Assembly: GCF_002362315.1 (NCBI RefSeq)
Contig: NZ_MTZV01000006.1
Span: 682,001 to 746,000 of the forward strand
Reading direction: 5' to 3'
Length of the DNA stretch: 64,000 nucleotides
DNA from: Paraburkholderia acidicola
GTDB taxonomy: Bacteria; Pseudomonadota; Gammaproteobacteria; Burkholderiales; Burkholderiaceae
Part shown: in pieces, positions 1 through 9,232 of the stretch
How the letters are laid out: each line of letters opens with the position of its first letter
How positions within the stretch are numbered: the first letter of the stretch is position 1
The notes under the pieces: generated by a model
Database searches by the model: none
The model's input: only the letters and a program-made list of their open reading frames with translations
Told to the model about the DNA's origin: nothing
Program-made: the position numbers and the translations under genes

Positions 1-1425
1 TTCGCGCCGGCTCGGGTCGAGTTGCTTGTCGCGCCAGCGCCATTCGTACTCGCTCCAGCCCGCCTCGAAGTCACCAAGCGACAGGCACAGGAACGAGCGC
101 ATGCAATGCGCCTCGGCATAGTCGGGATCGATCTCGATGGCCTGTGCGTACGCGTCGTTAGCTTCCTCGTGACGTCGCAGCGCGCGCAGCGAGTTGCCGC
201 GATGAAAATGCGCAAGCTTGTCGCGGGGTGTGGTGGCGATCACCTTCGCGAAATCCTCAAGCGATTCGTCGTAGCGATGTATTTCCAGAAACAGCCGGCC
301 GCGCGTGAACCATGCGGGAAGAAAGTCAGGATCGAGCGCGATGGCACGCTCGCAGGCCTGCTGCGAATCGTTGTAGCGGGTGATGTGCATCAACGCGTTG
401 GCGTAATTGCACAACACGCCCGTGCTGTCCGGCTCCACCTCGAGCGAGCTTGCGTAGTTCATGGCCGCGTCGCCGTTGCGGCCGAGATTGCGCGACGCAT
501 TCCCGCGGTTGGCCAGCGCTTTCGCATGCTGCGGTTCGACCGCAAGCACCCGGTCACAACGTGCGATCGCTTCCTCGTGCCGCTCAAGCTGTTCGAGTGC
601 GATCGAGCTGTTATAGATCGCATCGACGAAACCCGGGCTCGTCGCAATCGCCATGTTGAAGTCGGCAAGCGCGGGTTCTGGTTCGCCGAGATCGAGAAAC
701 GTCACGCCACGCAGAAACATCACTTCGACGCTACCGGGCACAGCGGTCAGCGCATGGCTGTAGCTGTCCGCGGCTTCGCGATAGCGTTCGAGTGCGCGTA
801 ATACGAGTCCGCGCTCTTTCGAGCCTTCGAACGTGCGCCCAGTCAGTGCAAGCAAACGGTTGCAACAAACCAGCGCTTCATCGAAGCGCGAAAGTGCACG
901 CAATGTCTCGCTGCGCTTCAGAAGCGCTTCGACGGCACCAGGATTGATCTCGAGCACCCTGTCATACGAGACCAGCGCCTCATCATGGCGCCCGAATTGC
1001 GCGAGCAAACCACCACGCTGAAAAAGCGCACGTAGATGCGCCGGATTAATCGCGAGCGCTTCATCAAGACGCGTAAGCGCTTCATGTTCGCGACCAAGAC
1101 TTGCCAGTACCGCCGCATGATTCGCAAGCGGAAGCGCAGCAGGATGACGCTCGATCGAGCGACGCATCAACGCTTCGGCGTCGGCAAATCGTCCTCGCTG
1201 AAAACGGATCGCCCCGAGCAGATGCAGCGCATCGGCATGCTCCGGATCTAGCGCAAGTAATTCGCCATACGCCTGCTCCGCTTTCCCAAGCGCGCCTTCC
1301 TGATGCGCGTTACGCGCCCTCAACAACAACCGATCGAGCTGTGCGGGATCGGGCTTCGGGACACCAGGCGGCCGCGTTGCAACCGGCTGTTTCGCGAGCG
1401 TCGCCTCTTCCCCGTTAAAAGTCAT
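1..1425 (-). CDS. TPR-repeat protein, C-terminus cut by window edge
   Basis: The reading frame starts with ATG at 1425 and is still open at base 1, so only the N-terminal 475 or so residues are here. An AGAGGG ribosome site lies 8 nt before the ATG. The protein is a run of 34-residue tetratricopeptide repeats, with recurring patterns such as G-x-x-x-x-A-x-x-x-Y and P-x-x-x-x-A. The last visible residues (SEYEWRWRD) match the hinge that precedes the glycosyltransferase-like domain in the neighbour at 1480-3702, so the missing part is probably that domain. It lies 54 nt downstream of its paralogue and is probably co-transcribed with it. The substrate is unknown. The TPR call is firm; the transferase inference rests on the paralogue. 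Confidence 0.85.
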   Translation of the reverse strand, partial: MTFNGEEATLAKQPVATRPPGVPKPDPAQLDRLLLRARNAHQEGALGKAEQAYGELLALDPEHADALHLLGAIRFQRGRFADAEALMRRSIERHPAALPLANHAAVLASLGREHEALTRLDEALAINPAHLRALFQRGGLLAQFGRHDEALVSYDRVLEINPGAVEALLKRSETLRALSRFDEALVCCNRLLALTGRTFEGSKERGLVLRALERYREAADSYSHALTAVPGSVEVMFLRGVTFLDLGEPEPALADFNMAIATSPGFVDAIYNSSIALEQLERHEEAIARCDRVLAVEPQHAKALANRGNASRNLGRNGDAAMNYASSLEVEPDSTGVLCNYANALMHITRYNDSQQACERAIALDPDFLPAWFTRGRLFLEIHRYDESLEDFAKVIATTPRDKLAHFHRGNSLRALRRHEEANDAYAQAIEIDPDYAEAHCMRSFLCLSLGDFEAGWSEYEWRWRDKQLDPSRRE

Positions 1426-1479
1426 TCTGTAGCCCTCTGTTGTTCGACGACGATATTCAATCTGGCGGCCTCTAAAGAC

Positions 1480-3702
1480 CTAACGACCCAGCAGGCCAAG
1501 ATCCGCCCGTACCGCTTCGATGACGGTTGTCCAATCCCCCTGCACAGACTGGCGGAACAACCGTGCGCCGGGATACCACGGGCTGTCGTCCCGATCGCGC
1601 AGCCAGCGCCATTCGGGCGGATTCGGCAGCAGGACCCACACGGGGCGGCCGAGCGCACCGGCCAGATGCGCAACCGCTGTATCGACTGCGATCACCAGAT
1701 CGAGCGACTGCATCAGCGCGGCGGTGTCCGCGAAGTCACCGAGTTCATCGTCGAAACGATGAATGCGCGCATCGCCAAGGAACGCTTCGTCCTGCTCCCG
1801 CACCACCTTCTGCAAACTGATCCATTCGATACCGAGTTCGAGCAACGGCGCGAGCAACGTCGGATCAATCGACCGGTTATGGTCGTTGCGATGTTCGGGA
1901 TTACCGGACCACGCGAGCCCGACGCGCGGACGCCGCTTGTCGCCGAGCCGTTCGGCCCATTCCCGGATTCGCTGCGGATCTGCGTGCAGATAAGGGGTTT
2001 GCTGCGGAATGCTGGCCAGGTCCGTATGTAATGCAAACGGCAGACTGAGCAACGGGCATTGATAGTCGAACGCAGGCAACGGCTCGCCTCGTGCGAGCAC
2101 CTGCGCCGGTCCTTGTAGCGACGCCATCAACGTACGCAGCGAAGGCGGCACTTCGAGCACCACCTGTGCGCCGAGCGCTGCAAGCTGCGGCGCATAGCGA
2201 CAGAACTGCAACGTGTCGCCAAAGCCCTGCTCCGCGTGAATCAGGATTGTCTTGCCGTCGAGCGGTTCAGTACCTCGCCACAACGGTTGCACGAACGGGC
2301 GGTAATACCGTGCCAGCGATGGATCGCGCAGACGCCATTCGTATTCCGCCCATCCCCTCGCGAAGTCGCCCTGTAGCAGGTACAGGGAACCGCGTGCGAA
2401 ATGAACATCCGCGTAGTCGGCATCGAGTTCGATCGCGCGATCGTAGGCGGCCAGCGCCGCATCCGTGCGACCCAGCTCGTAGTACACGTTGCCGCGGTTG
2501 AACCAGTTCGTCGCATGTTCCGGCCGGATTTCCATCGCCCGGTCGAGTGACGTCATCGCTTCGTCGTAGCGATGCAGGTCCTGCAGCACGCTGCTGCGGT
2601 TGGTCCATGCTTCTGCAAAGCGCGGATTGTGTGCAAGCGCGGCGTCGTAGCTGACTAGCGCTTCTTCATAGCGCCTCAGGTAACGCAGTGCGGTACCCTG
2701 ATTGCAGAGGAATTCGGATGCATCGGGTTTGATTGCAAGTGCAAGCTCATAGCTCGACAGCGCCGCTTCATAGCGCTTCAACTGCAGCAACGCGTTACCC
2801 CGGCAAGCAAGCGCCGGTGCATGCTGCGGTTCCAGTGCGAGCACCCGGTCGCAGCGCCCGATCGCTTCTTCAGCGCGACCCAGCCGCTCAAGCGCCACCG
2901 CGCTGTTATAGATCGCCTCGACCATGTCGGGTTGAATCGCGATCGTTTCGTTGAACGCAGTGAGCGCTTCGCCAAGCCGTCCGAGGTCAACCAGCGTCTG
3001 ACCGCGTACCGACAGCATCGCCGCAATGCCAGGTTTGATCTCAATGGCCCGTTCGAAACACTGCAGCGCTTCGAGCGGACGTTGCAAATCGCGCAGAACC
3101 AACCCGCGGTTGAACCACGATTCGAACGAGCGCGGATCGACCATCAGCGCGCGCTCGTAGGTGTCGACCGCTTCCTGGAGCCGGCCGAGCGCACGTAACG
3201 CGCTACCGCGATTGCAGAGCGCGTCGAGAACCAGCGGTGAAACGGCGAGCGCCCGGTCGAACACTTCGAGGGCTGGCCCGTAGCGGCGCAACCCGAGCAA
3301 CGTATTGCCATGGCGCACCAGCGTCTGCACGTCGCGCGGATCGATGCGCAACGCGGCGTTGAACTGCGTCAGCGCCTCGTCGGTCCGGCCGCTGTCGGCA
3401 AGGATCGCGCCGAGATCCGAATGCGCGCGCGGATGGGGTTCGACTGAAATCGACCGGCGTAGGAACGACTCCGCTTCCGTCGCCGCGCCGCGCTGATACT
3501 GCAGCACACCGTAAAGATGCAACGCCTGCGCGTGCTCCGGCTCATCGGCGAGCACCGCCTCGTATTCACGCGCCGCGTCGTCGAAACGCCCGGCGCCATG
3601 CCAGTCCCTTGCACGCGAGAGCTTCGCCGCCGATCGCTGCCTGACCGCCGCAGCAGTAACGGTTGCGCCTGCGCTGGCGTCCTGCGGGTACTCGACCTCC
3701 AT
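1480..3702 (-). CDS. TPR protein with C-terminal glycosyltransferase-like domain
   Basis: A 740-residue protein. About 450 N-terminal residues are consecutive TPR units. After a WAEYEWRL hinge comes a domain with ILIHAEQGFGDTLQFCRY, RPRVGLAWSGNPEHRND and VDTAVAHLAGALGRPVWVLLP, which is the pattern of GT9/heptosyltransferase-like folds often found fused to TPRs in proteobacteria. Such proteins are predicted to glycosylate proteins or cell-surface polymers; the acceptor cannot be read from sequence. I place the start at 3702 because GAGGGAG sits 6 nt upstream, rather than at an in-frame ATG nine codons earlier. It is the first gene of a two-gene unit with a clear paralogue downstream, which indicates tandem duplication. 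Confidence 0.85.
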   Translation of the reverse strand: MEVEYPQDASAGATVTAAAVRQRSAAKLSRARDWHGAGRFDDAAREYEAVLADEPEHAQALHLYGVLQYQRGAATEAESFLRRSISVEPHPRAHSDLGAILADSGRTDEALTQFNAALRIDPRDVQTLVRHGNTLLGLRRYGPALEVFDRALAVSPLVLDALCNRGSALRALGRLQEAVDTYERALMVDPRSFESWFNRGLVLRDLQRPLEALQCFERAIEIKPGIAAMLSVRGQTLVDLGRLGEALTAFNETIAIQPDMVEAIYNSAVALERLGRAEEAIGRCDRVLALEPQHAPALACRGNALLQLKRYEAALSSYELALAIKPDASEFLCNQGTALRYLRRYEEALVSYDAALAHNPRFAEAWTNRSSVLQDLHRYDEAMTSLDRAMEIRPEHATNWFNRGNVYYELGRTDAALAAYDRAIELDADYADVHFARGSLYLLQGDFARGWAEYEWRLRDPSLARYYRPFVQPLWRGTEPLDGKTILIHAEQGFGDTLQFCRYAPQLAALGAQVVLEVPPSLRTLMASLQGPAQVLARGEPLPAFDYQCPLLSLPFALHTDLASIPQQTPYLHADPQRIREWAERLGDKRRPRVGLAWSGNPEHRNDHNRSIDPTLLAPLLELGIEWISLQKVVREQDEAFLGDARIHRFDDELGDFADTAALMQSLDLVIAVDTAVAHLAGALGRPVWVLLPNPPEWRWLRDRDDSPWYPGARLFRQSVQGDWTTVIEAVRADLGLLGR

Positions 3703-3908
3703 GTTCGCTCCCTCGTCGTATTGCGGCACCGGGCACCAAAGGATCGGCTGAACCGATGTCGTGCAACGGTCTGCTCCCGGGGTCAGAGTAGCGAACGAGC
3801 GATAACAGGCGTGTGACGGAAGTTACGGACCATTTACTCTAACTATGCAGTCCGCATGGAAATTGCACGGCACTTACGTCGCGACGTGTGCCAAACAGGC
3901 GGCGGTGA

Positions 3909-4571
3909 TTACTGCCCGATCGGAATCGTGCGGACGAATTCGGAAGGTGGAGTGCCCATTGTGACGGCAAAGCGGACGCCGCGCGGCAGCGGCATTCCGA
4001 GCGAAGTGATACTGCTCACGCCGTGCTGCGAGAGAAACCCGGCATAGGTGGCTTCGACTTCGGACTGGCTCGAAGTCCAGCCGCCCGGGGAAATCCACAC
4101 CGCCAGTTGCATCGAGCGCGCGGTATTGCTCACCACCACGCTCGCGAACTGGTCCATGTGATGCAAGGCATCTTCGAGTTCGGCAAGCGAGCCGAGCGGC
4201 TGCGAAGCGCTGCGTACCAGTTGACGCCCTTTCAGCTGATAACGCACGACCTGCACCTGGGTCGGCCCGCCGCCGACGCCAAGATGCCTGACCAGCACCA
4301 GTTCGTTGGGCCGCATACGTAGCGGCGGCCCGAATACCTCGTCGGCCGTGACCAGATTCAGCAGGTCGTACTGCAACTGCGAAAAACACCGACCAATCAA
4401 TCGAGTCTGACCGAGCGCTGTCACGATGTCGTCACGACCGCGGATCGTCGCATCGAGCCCGCGCCACGACAGCAACGCGATTACGGCGAGCAGCGCGATC
4501 GCGACCAGCATCTCGATCAGCGTGAAGCCGCGCGTGCGCTCCGGCCGGCGGGCTTTAGTGGCGTGCTTCAT
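3909..4571 (-). CDS. gspJ: GspJ-like type II secretion minor pseudopilin
   Basis: A 220-residue protein with a class III prepilin leader: basic residues, then RG|FTLIEMLVAIALL, with Gly before the cleavage point and Glu at +5. This is followed by one hydrophobic helix and a soluble domain. The length and the SWRGLD motif after the helix fit GspJ, a minor pseudopilin of the type II secretion pilus tip that pairs with GspI and GspK. It overlaps the upstream gspI-like gene by 17 nt, so the two are translationally coupled. No gspG, H, K, D, E or F is nearby, which is unusual because these genes normally sit inside the full gsp operon. A related type IV pilus or orphan pseudopilin role is possible. 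Confidence 0.75.
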   Translation of the reverse strand: MKHATKARRPERTRGFTLIEMLVAIALLAVIALLSWRGLDATIRGRDDIVTALGQTRLIGRCFSQLQYDLLNLVTADEVFGPPLRMRPNELVLVRHLGVGGGPTQVQVVRYQLKGRQLVRSASQPLGSLAELEDALHHMDQFASVVVSNTARSMQLAVWISPGGWTSSQSEVEATYAGFLSQHGVSSITSLGMPLPRGVRFAVTMGTPPSEFVRTIPIGQ

Positions 4572-5001
4572 CCTGCACCACCGTCACGACTTCGGCGAGC
4601 ACCGTACTGCTGGACGCCGACGGGTAAACGCTCACCGCGACCTGGCGCACGAGCGGACTGCCTAGCGCCGTGACGATCTGCCGGCAAACGAAGCGGTACT
4701 GCCCCTGTGGGCAAGCAAACATGCTGCGCCCGACCGGCGGCCAGCTCGCCGAAATGCGCACATCGCTCAGCGCGTTGTCGGCGCTCCAGAGCGCGAGTAG
4801 CCGCGCGCGCGCACTTTCGGTATCCGCGGCAAGTGAGCCGATCGCGCGCAATACAGCGCCCAGCGCGACGGCAACGATCGCGAGCGCGATCAGTACTTCG
4901 ATCAGGGTGAAGCCTCGTGTAGTGCGGGGTGGGGACCACCGTCTGTAATCTGTCGGCCGGGTCGAGGCACCCCGCTGTTGACGATCCATCTTGCGTGCCA
5001 C
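4555..5001 (-). CDS. gspI: GspI-like type II secretion minor pseudopilin
   Basis: About 148 residues with the prepilin signature RG|FTLIEVLIALAIVAVALGA (Glu at +5) after an unusually long basic leader of some 30 residues. The soluble part contains LWSADNALSDVRI and WPPVG, close to the GspI pattern of a short domain after the helix. GspI nucleates the tip complex of the secretion pseudopilus in the periplasm. The GTG at 5001 directly follows the TGA of the upstream antitoxin gene; an ATG at 4989 is an alternative that shortens the leader by four residues. It overlaps gspJ. No gspK or gspH accompanies the pair. Confidence 0.75.
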   Translation of the reverse strand: MARKMDRQQRGASTRPTDYRRWSPPRTTRGFTLIEVLIALAIVAVALGAVLRAIGSLAADTESARARLLALWSADNALSDVRISASWPPVGRSMFACPQGQYRFVCRQIVTALGSPLVRQVAVSVYPSASSSTVLAEVVTVVQDEARH

Positions 5002-5238
5002 TCAATGGGGCAGCGTGCGTTTCACGACCCGTCTGCCATCCTGCAGATCGATGCCATGCATCTGCAGTTGCCGGACATACGTGTTCCACACCTCGAACGA
5101 TACGAGCACGGCAACCGGTTCGCCTTGCGTGCAAATCGCCACCACGGTCTGCGCGGCCTGATCCAGCACGCCTTCTGGATTACGTTCCAGTTCTTCGACC
5201 GTTACCGTCACGGTCGGCTCAGCTGACTGAATGTTCAT
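5002..5238 (-). CDS. Phd/YefM-like antitoxin, no toxin partner
   Basis: A 78-residue protein whose central segment (VTVEELERNPEGVLDQAA, then GEPVAVLVSFEVWNTYV) follows the Phd/YefM antitoxin pattern: an N-terminal DNA-binding fold with the GEPVAVL strand and a helix that normally continues into a toxin-binding tail. GGAAG lies just upstream of the ATG at 5238. Its stop codon abuts the GTG of gspI, and no RelE, Doc or PIN-type toxin gene flanks it. It could be an orphan antitoxin, a solitary repressor of the downstream pseudopilin genes, or a relic. The family call is moderately supported; the role is inference. Confidence 0.65.
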   Translation of the reverse strand: MNIQSAEPTVTVTVEELERNPEGVLDQAAQTVVAICTQGEPVAVLVSFEVWNTYVRQLQMHGIDLQDGRRVVKRTLPH

Positions 5239-5325
5239 CTGGTCTTCCGCACAGAAACCGGTGGATGTCGGGCGAGACTAACCGGCGCCTGTTGCAGCCA
5301 CATGTCGGATGGTACGGAACATTTG

Positions 5326-5934
5326 TCAGGTGTCCGGCGTCCCCGCCCCGGCGATCAACTGCCGCGCAATATCCCACGCAAGCATCGCCGAGTCCGGCCG
5401 CCCCGAGATCTGCGCCGTCACGGTCGCGCCGTCGATCAGGATCAGAAACTGGTCGGCAAGCCGGGCCGCGACCTCAGGAGCGAACATCTCGCCGAGCAAT
5501 GTGCCGAGCAACGCCGTGACCTGCCGCTTCTGCGAGGCGGACGCGCAATGGATCGCGTCGCTCCGATCGGGAAACTCAGAAGCGGCGTTGATGAACATGC
5601 ACCCGCAGAAGGTCTGCTCGCTAAACCACGCTTCGTGCCACAGAAAAATCGCCTTCAGACGTTCGAGCGGCACGACATAGCGATCGACGAATTCGCGCAG
5701 CGATACCGCGGCGCTCTCTTCACGCTGTCGCAACACTTCGAGTACGAGTTCGGATTTCGACGGAAAGTGGTTGTAGAGCGTCATCTTCGCGACGCCCGAC
5801 TCCGCGATGATCCGGTCGATGCCGACCGCGCGATAGCCGTTCTGCGAAAACAGCGCTGTGGCCGTATCGATGAGTACCTGCCGTTTGTGCCGCTTGTGCC
5901 GTTTATCGGCGCCGGTTTTCTGCGTAATGGGCAT
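5326..5934 (-). CDS. TetR/AcrR family transcriptional regulator
   Basis: A 202-residue protein with an N-terminal helix-turn-helix (IDRIIAESGVAKMTLYNHF, about residues 40-60) typical of TetR repressors, and a C-terminal all-helical ligand/dimer domain. The segment FCGCMFINAASEFP is shared by a subgroup that responds to small electrophilic or aromatic compounds, but the ligand cannot be predicted. The leader (KRHKRHKRQ) is rich in basic residues. It stands alone: the gene upstream in transcription sense is 400 bp away and the downstream antitoxin gene is 87 bp away. It could control either neighbour. Confidence 0.85.
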   Translation of the reverse strand: MPITQKTGADKRHKRHKRQVLIDTATALFSQNGYRAVGIDRIIAESGVAKMTLYNHFPSKSELVLEVLRQREESAAVSLREFVDRYVVPLERLKAIFLWHEAWFSEQTFCGCMFINAASEFPDRSDAIHCASASQKRQVTALLGTLLGEMFAPEVAARLADQFLILIDGATVTAQISGRPDSAMLAWDIARQLIAGAGTPDT

Positions 5935-6270
5935 TGTGGTTCGAGACTAGGAAGACGCCATGTTGCAAGCCCGTGGACTGGTATCGATTTCATCGCGCGA
6001 CGAGCACATCCCTCACCCGATGCTCGCACCGCTACCTGAACGATATCCGGCACGCGGGGTACCTGATTCAACCTCTTACTCGCCGTTGACCTCCGCAACG
6101 GCCGCCACGACCGGCGCACCGGCCGTTTGCACGGCCGGAACCCAAGGCGTCGGCGCATTCTATACAGAAGGATTTACGTCCGCGATGGGGTCCAGGCAGT
6201 ATTTCATTGAATTATTTTTGACAGTGATTTACGAAATGCTTACGACTACAACTAATCGCTGCCGTAGTCG
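5935..6270. other. Intergenic region, no gene recognised
   Basis: Between the TetR start and the terminator of the haem-oxygenase-like gene. Open frames exist on both strands but lack ribosome sites, recognisable domains or a convincing start. I see no RNA gene or repeat. The TetR promoter should lie at the left end. Confidence 0.5.
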
Positions 6271-6312
6271 GAAAAACTGCCCGAAACAGCGCTCGATACG
6301 CGGTTCGGGCAG
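6271..6312 (-). terminator. Rho-independent terminator of the haem-oxygenase-like gene
   Basis: A perfect 9-bp stem, CTGCCCGAA (6277-6285) with TTCGGGCAG (6304-6312) and an 18-nt loop. In minus-strand sense it is followed at once by a run of five T (6272-6276). It lies about 28 bp past the stop codon at 6340, where a terminator for the minus-strand gene is expected. Confidence 0.75.
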
Positions 6313-6339
6313 CCCTTTCAATGCAAGGACGGCGCGCTT

Positions 6340-7458
6340 TCAAACGATTTTCAAAAGCTTCGCGTGCAACTGGTCGTAGTAGTCGGCGCAGGTGTTCAAC
6401 CGCCACTGCGCGCCCATATAGATGTCGTCCATCTTCGCCGGAAAACTGCGCGCGAGCGGCACGATCACATTCGCGAGCCAGCCCTCCGCATGCACCACAT
6501 CGATACTCACGTGTTCGTCGTAGTAGTCCAGTTCGCCATTCGCGCCGAAACCGATGCGCCGGCAACCGCGCGTGAGCTTTTCATACTGCGACGGGTCGAG
6601 CAGCTCCGTGACGGCCATCACACCCAGCGAACGGAAACCGTGGCTGCGGTTTAAGCCTGTCATCATGAACACGTTGTAACCGGCGAGGCCCTGCCATTCG
6701 AGCAACGACGCGTGATCGTCGGCGGCATGCTCGATGCCTGCTGTGAGCAACAGGTTGCGAAACAGCGTGACGTGGCTGCGTCGCGCATCGCCCTTGCCCG
6801 CTTCGTCCCAGAAGTTCTGCGCCAGTTCGCCGCGCACCGATGGGTCCGAGCCGAGCAACGCCAGCACGATCAGATCGAAGAAACGGACATTGAGCGCACT
6901 GTCGCTGCGGAAAAATGCCGCGAGTTGCGCACGCGTCGCATCGTGCTCGAGAAAATCGAACAACGGATGATGCGACGCGCGATGCCCCGCCGACACCGCG
7001 CGAATCGCCTCGACAAGCCCCTCCGCCGAGCGCGCAGCAGCATCGAGCGGCGCGGTGCGTTGCAGCTCGCACGCAAACCAGCGTCGCTCGATCGCGTTGC
7101 GCAGCCGGATCAGATACGGGTTGAACTGATTCGCGCAGCGCTCGCTCGCCGCCGGCGCAACGTGCAGTTCATACAGCGCGAAGAGCACGCCGTGCACATC
7201 GGCGCGTGCCTCCTCGTCGCCACGCGTGAACGCGGCATCGAGCGCTTCGTCGAGTTGCTGCGACACGGCCTCGAACTCCCACGCGCAGGCATCGAAGCGC
7301 GCTTCGAGTTCGCGATCGTCGATCAACAAACCCAGCATCGTGGTGACCGCTCCGGCGGCGGGTCTATCCGCCCGCTGGCCGGCGGTGGAAAACGGATGTG
7401 ACGGATCGCGGTGCGGCGACTCGGTCGCGTCCTCCGCCCAGGTTTGAACACTGCTCAT
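6340..7458 (-). CDS. Haem-oxygenase-like iron-containing redox enzyme
   Basis: A 372-residue protein of the haem-oxygenase-like, non-haem iron (HDO/PF14518-type) family. The C-terminal half carries NFWDEAGKGDARRSHVTLF and YYDEHVSIDVVHAEGW. The H-x3-D-x2-H pattern and the Glu-to-His segment supply the expected metal ligands. Known members (UndA, BesC, SznF-like) use one or two irons and O2 for oxidative decarboxylation, C-C cleavage or N-oxygenation. The start at 7458 gives a natural N-terminus after GGGG; an in-frame extension upstream to 7722 is Arg/Ser-rich and looks spurious. It diverges from the racemase/lactone oxidase/MFS operon, which suggests a shared pathway. The substrate is unknown. 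Confidence 0.8.
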   Translation of the reverse strand: MSSVQTWAEDATESPHRDPSHPFSTAGQRADRPAAGAVTTMLGLLIDDRELEARFDACAWEFEAVSQQLDEALDAAFTRGDEEARADVHGVLFALYELHVAPAASERCANQFNPYLIRLRNAIERRWFACELQRTAPLDAAARSAEGLVEAIRAVSAGHRASHHPLFDFLEHDATRAQLAAFFRSDSALNVRFFDLIVLALLGSDPSVRGELAQNFWDEAGKGDARRSHVTLFRNLLLTAGIEHAADDHASLLEWQGLAGYNVFMMTGLNRSHGFRSLGVMAVTELLDPSQYEKLTRGCRRIGFGANGELDYYDEHVSIDVVHAEGWLANVIVPLARSFPAKMDDIYMGAQWRLNTCADYYDQLHAKLLKIV

Positions 7459-7968
7459 CGGATACCCCGTTTTCTGAATGTAGTGTCTGCATCCGTCCAC
7501 ATCGGAACGATGCGAACGGCCCGGCGCAAGGTAGATCCGCCCTCGCGTGCGGCAAGCGTCGGTGCGCGCAGATTGTCTGGTTTGCGTATTTCGCCTGCAT
7601 TTCGTCTGCATGTCGGAACGACCCTGCGCGGCTGGCCGCCCGCTCGATTTACGGCTTGAGCAACGGCGCAGCCGACATCTTCTCCGACCTGAAAACCCGC
7701 CAATAATATCTTGGCCGCCCACGCCTCAACACTTCGCTCGCGGGTGGTTTCCGGGTGGCATTTACGGCCAGGTGGCCGCCGTACCTAGGGTCAACCCTGC
7801 CGTTTCGCTGGCCGGATCGGACCCATCTAACGGCCGCGTTCACCCTTGGTCGCACGCGGGCCCGCCGCTATTCTCGTTTCCCAGTAGCAGACCGCTTACG
7901 CAATCAGCATTCGCGGACCGCGGATCTCCACGCGCAACCGACGCACCCCAAGACCACCGAGACAGCCC
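7459..7968. other. Divergent intergenic region
   Basis: 510 bp between the divergent haem-oxygenase-like gene and the racemase-like gene. It must hold promoters for both units. No clear sigma-70 hexamers, operator or small gene stands out. Open frames here are Arg/Pro/Ser-rich and unconvincing. Confidence 0.5.
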
Positions 7969-9195
7969 ATGAACGGCACCCCTGATTCCCGTCCTGCCGA
8001 TCTTCTGGAACACGACTACCCGTACTACCGCGACGCGCTCGCGGGGCACAGGTTGCCCGCCGCGTTCATCGACCTCGATCACTTCCGCATCAACCTCGAA
8101 CGGCTACGGGTCCGCGCGGCCGGCATGCCGATCCGTCTCGTCACCAAGTCCGTTCGTTCGGTAGCGATGATTCGCCTGGCGCTCGCTACCGGCAATTTCA
8201 TCCGCGGCCTGCTGTGCTACTCGCCGGCGGAAGCGGCCTGGCTCGCGAGCCAGGGACTCGACGATCTCGTCGTGGCGTACCCATCGGTGGAGCGCGAGGA
8301 TCTGCGCGCCGTCGCCGCGCAGTTGCGCAACGGGCGGTCGATCACGCTGATGGTCGACAGCATGGCGCAGGTCGAACAGATCGATGCGCTGGCGCGCGCC
8401 GAAGGCGTCGTCTTCCCGCTATCGATCGATCTCGACATGTCGTCGGCGTTTCCGGGCATCTACTTCGGCGTCTACCGGTCTCCGGTTCACGACGTCGCCA
8501 CCGCGGTTGCTCTCGCAAACGGCATTGCGGCCTGTTCCGGCGTGCGGCTCGAAGGGTTGATGGGCTACGAAGGGCAGATCGCCGGCTTGATGGACGTCGT
8601 GCCGGGACAGGGACTCAAGAACGCGGTCGTGCGCTCGCTCAAGCGCCGCTCGATCCACGAAACCAATACGCGTCGCCGCAACGTCGTGCAGGCGCTCGAA
8701 GCTGCGGGGCATTCGTTGCGCTTCGTCAACGGCGGTGGCACCGGTAGCGTCGAAAGCACCAAAAGCGATCCGTCGGTCACCGAGGTCGCCGCGGGCTCGG
8801 GACTCTATACCCCCGCGCTGTTCGACCACTACGCGTCGTTCCAGGCGTTGCCGTCGGCAGGTTTCGCGCTGCCCGTTACGCGCCTGCCTAAAGACGGCAT
8901 CTTCACCTGCTCCGGCGGCGGCTATATCGCGTCCGGTCCGATCGGCAAGAACCGTCTGCCGCAACCGTGGTTGCCCGCCGGTTGCTCGCTGATCGACAAC
9001 GAAGGCGCCGGCGAGGTCCAGACACCGTTGCGGCATCCCGCCTCGGTTGCGCTGAAGATCGGCGAGCCGATGCTGTTTCGCCACGCCAAAGCCGGCGAAC
9101 TATGCGAACGCTTTAACGAACTTCTGCTGATCACCGGCGGGCGCGTCGTCGACCAGGTCACGACCTATCGCGGCGACAGCAAGTGTTTTTTCTGA
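7969..9195 (+). CDS. PLP fold-III alanine racemase/D-threonine aldolase-like enzyme
   Basis: A 408-residue protein with an alanine-racemase N-terminal barrel. AAFIDLDHFRINLERL leads to RLVTKSVRS, whose Lys is the expected PLP Schiff-base residue. The C-terminal part (IFTCSGGGYIASGPIG, then VVDQVTTYRGDSKCFF) fits the larger amino-acid deaminase/aldolase subgroup (DSD1/D-threonine aldolase-like), with a C-terminal His/Cys-type metal region only partly visible. The reaction is probably on a D-amino or beta-hydroxy-amino acid. It is first in a three-gene plus-strand operon, 37 nt before a lactone oxidase gene. I recall a similar pairing of a racemase-like protein with a gulonolactone dehydrogenase in actinobacteria, but cannot check it here. 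Confidence 0.75.
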   Translation: MNGTPDSRPADLLEHDYPYYRDALAGHRLPAAFIDLDHFRINLERLRVRAAGMPIRLVTKSVRSVAMIRLALATGNFIRGLLCYSPAEAAWLASQGLDDLVVAYPSVEREDLRAVAAQLRNGRSITLMVDSMAQVEQIDALARAEGVVFPLSIDLDMSSAFPGIYFGVYRSPVHDVATAVALANGIAACSGVRLEGLMGYEGQIAGLMDVVPGQGLKNAVVRSLKRRSIHETNTRRRNVVQALEAAGHSLRFVNGGGTGSVESTKSDPSVTEVAAGSGLYTPALFDHYASFQALPSAGFALPVTRLPKDGIFTCSGGGYIASGPIGKNRLPQPWLPAGCSLIDNEGAGEVQTPLRHPASVALKIGEPMLFRHAKAGELCERFNELLLITGGRVVDQVTTYRGDSKCFF

Positions 9196-9232
9196 GCGGG
9201 ATTCTGGAAGCAATATAGGGAGGCGGGGGATT

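Noticed and set aside
5960..6379. Plus-strand small protein between TetR and the iron enzyme
   Set aside because: It runs through a terminator hairpin and into the 3' end of the iron enzyme gene, and has no recognisable domain or ribosome site.
7459..7722. N-terminal extension of the haem-oxygenase-like protein
   Set aside because: Arg/Ser/Cys-rich sequence with no family similarity; the start at 7458 fits the family length.
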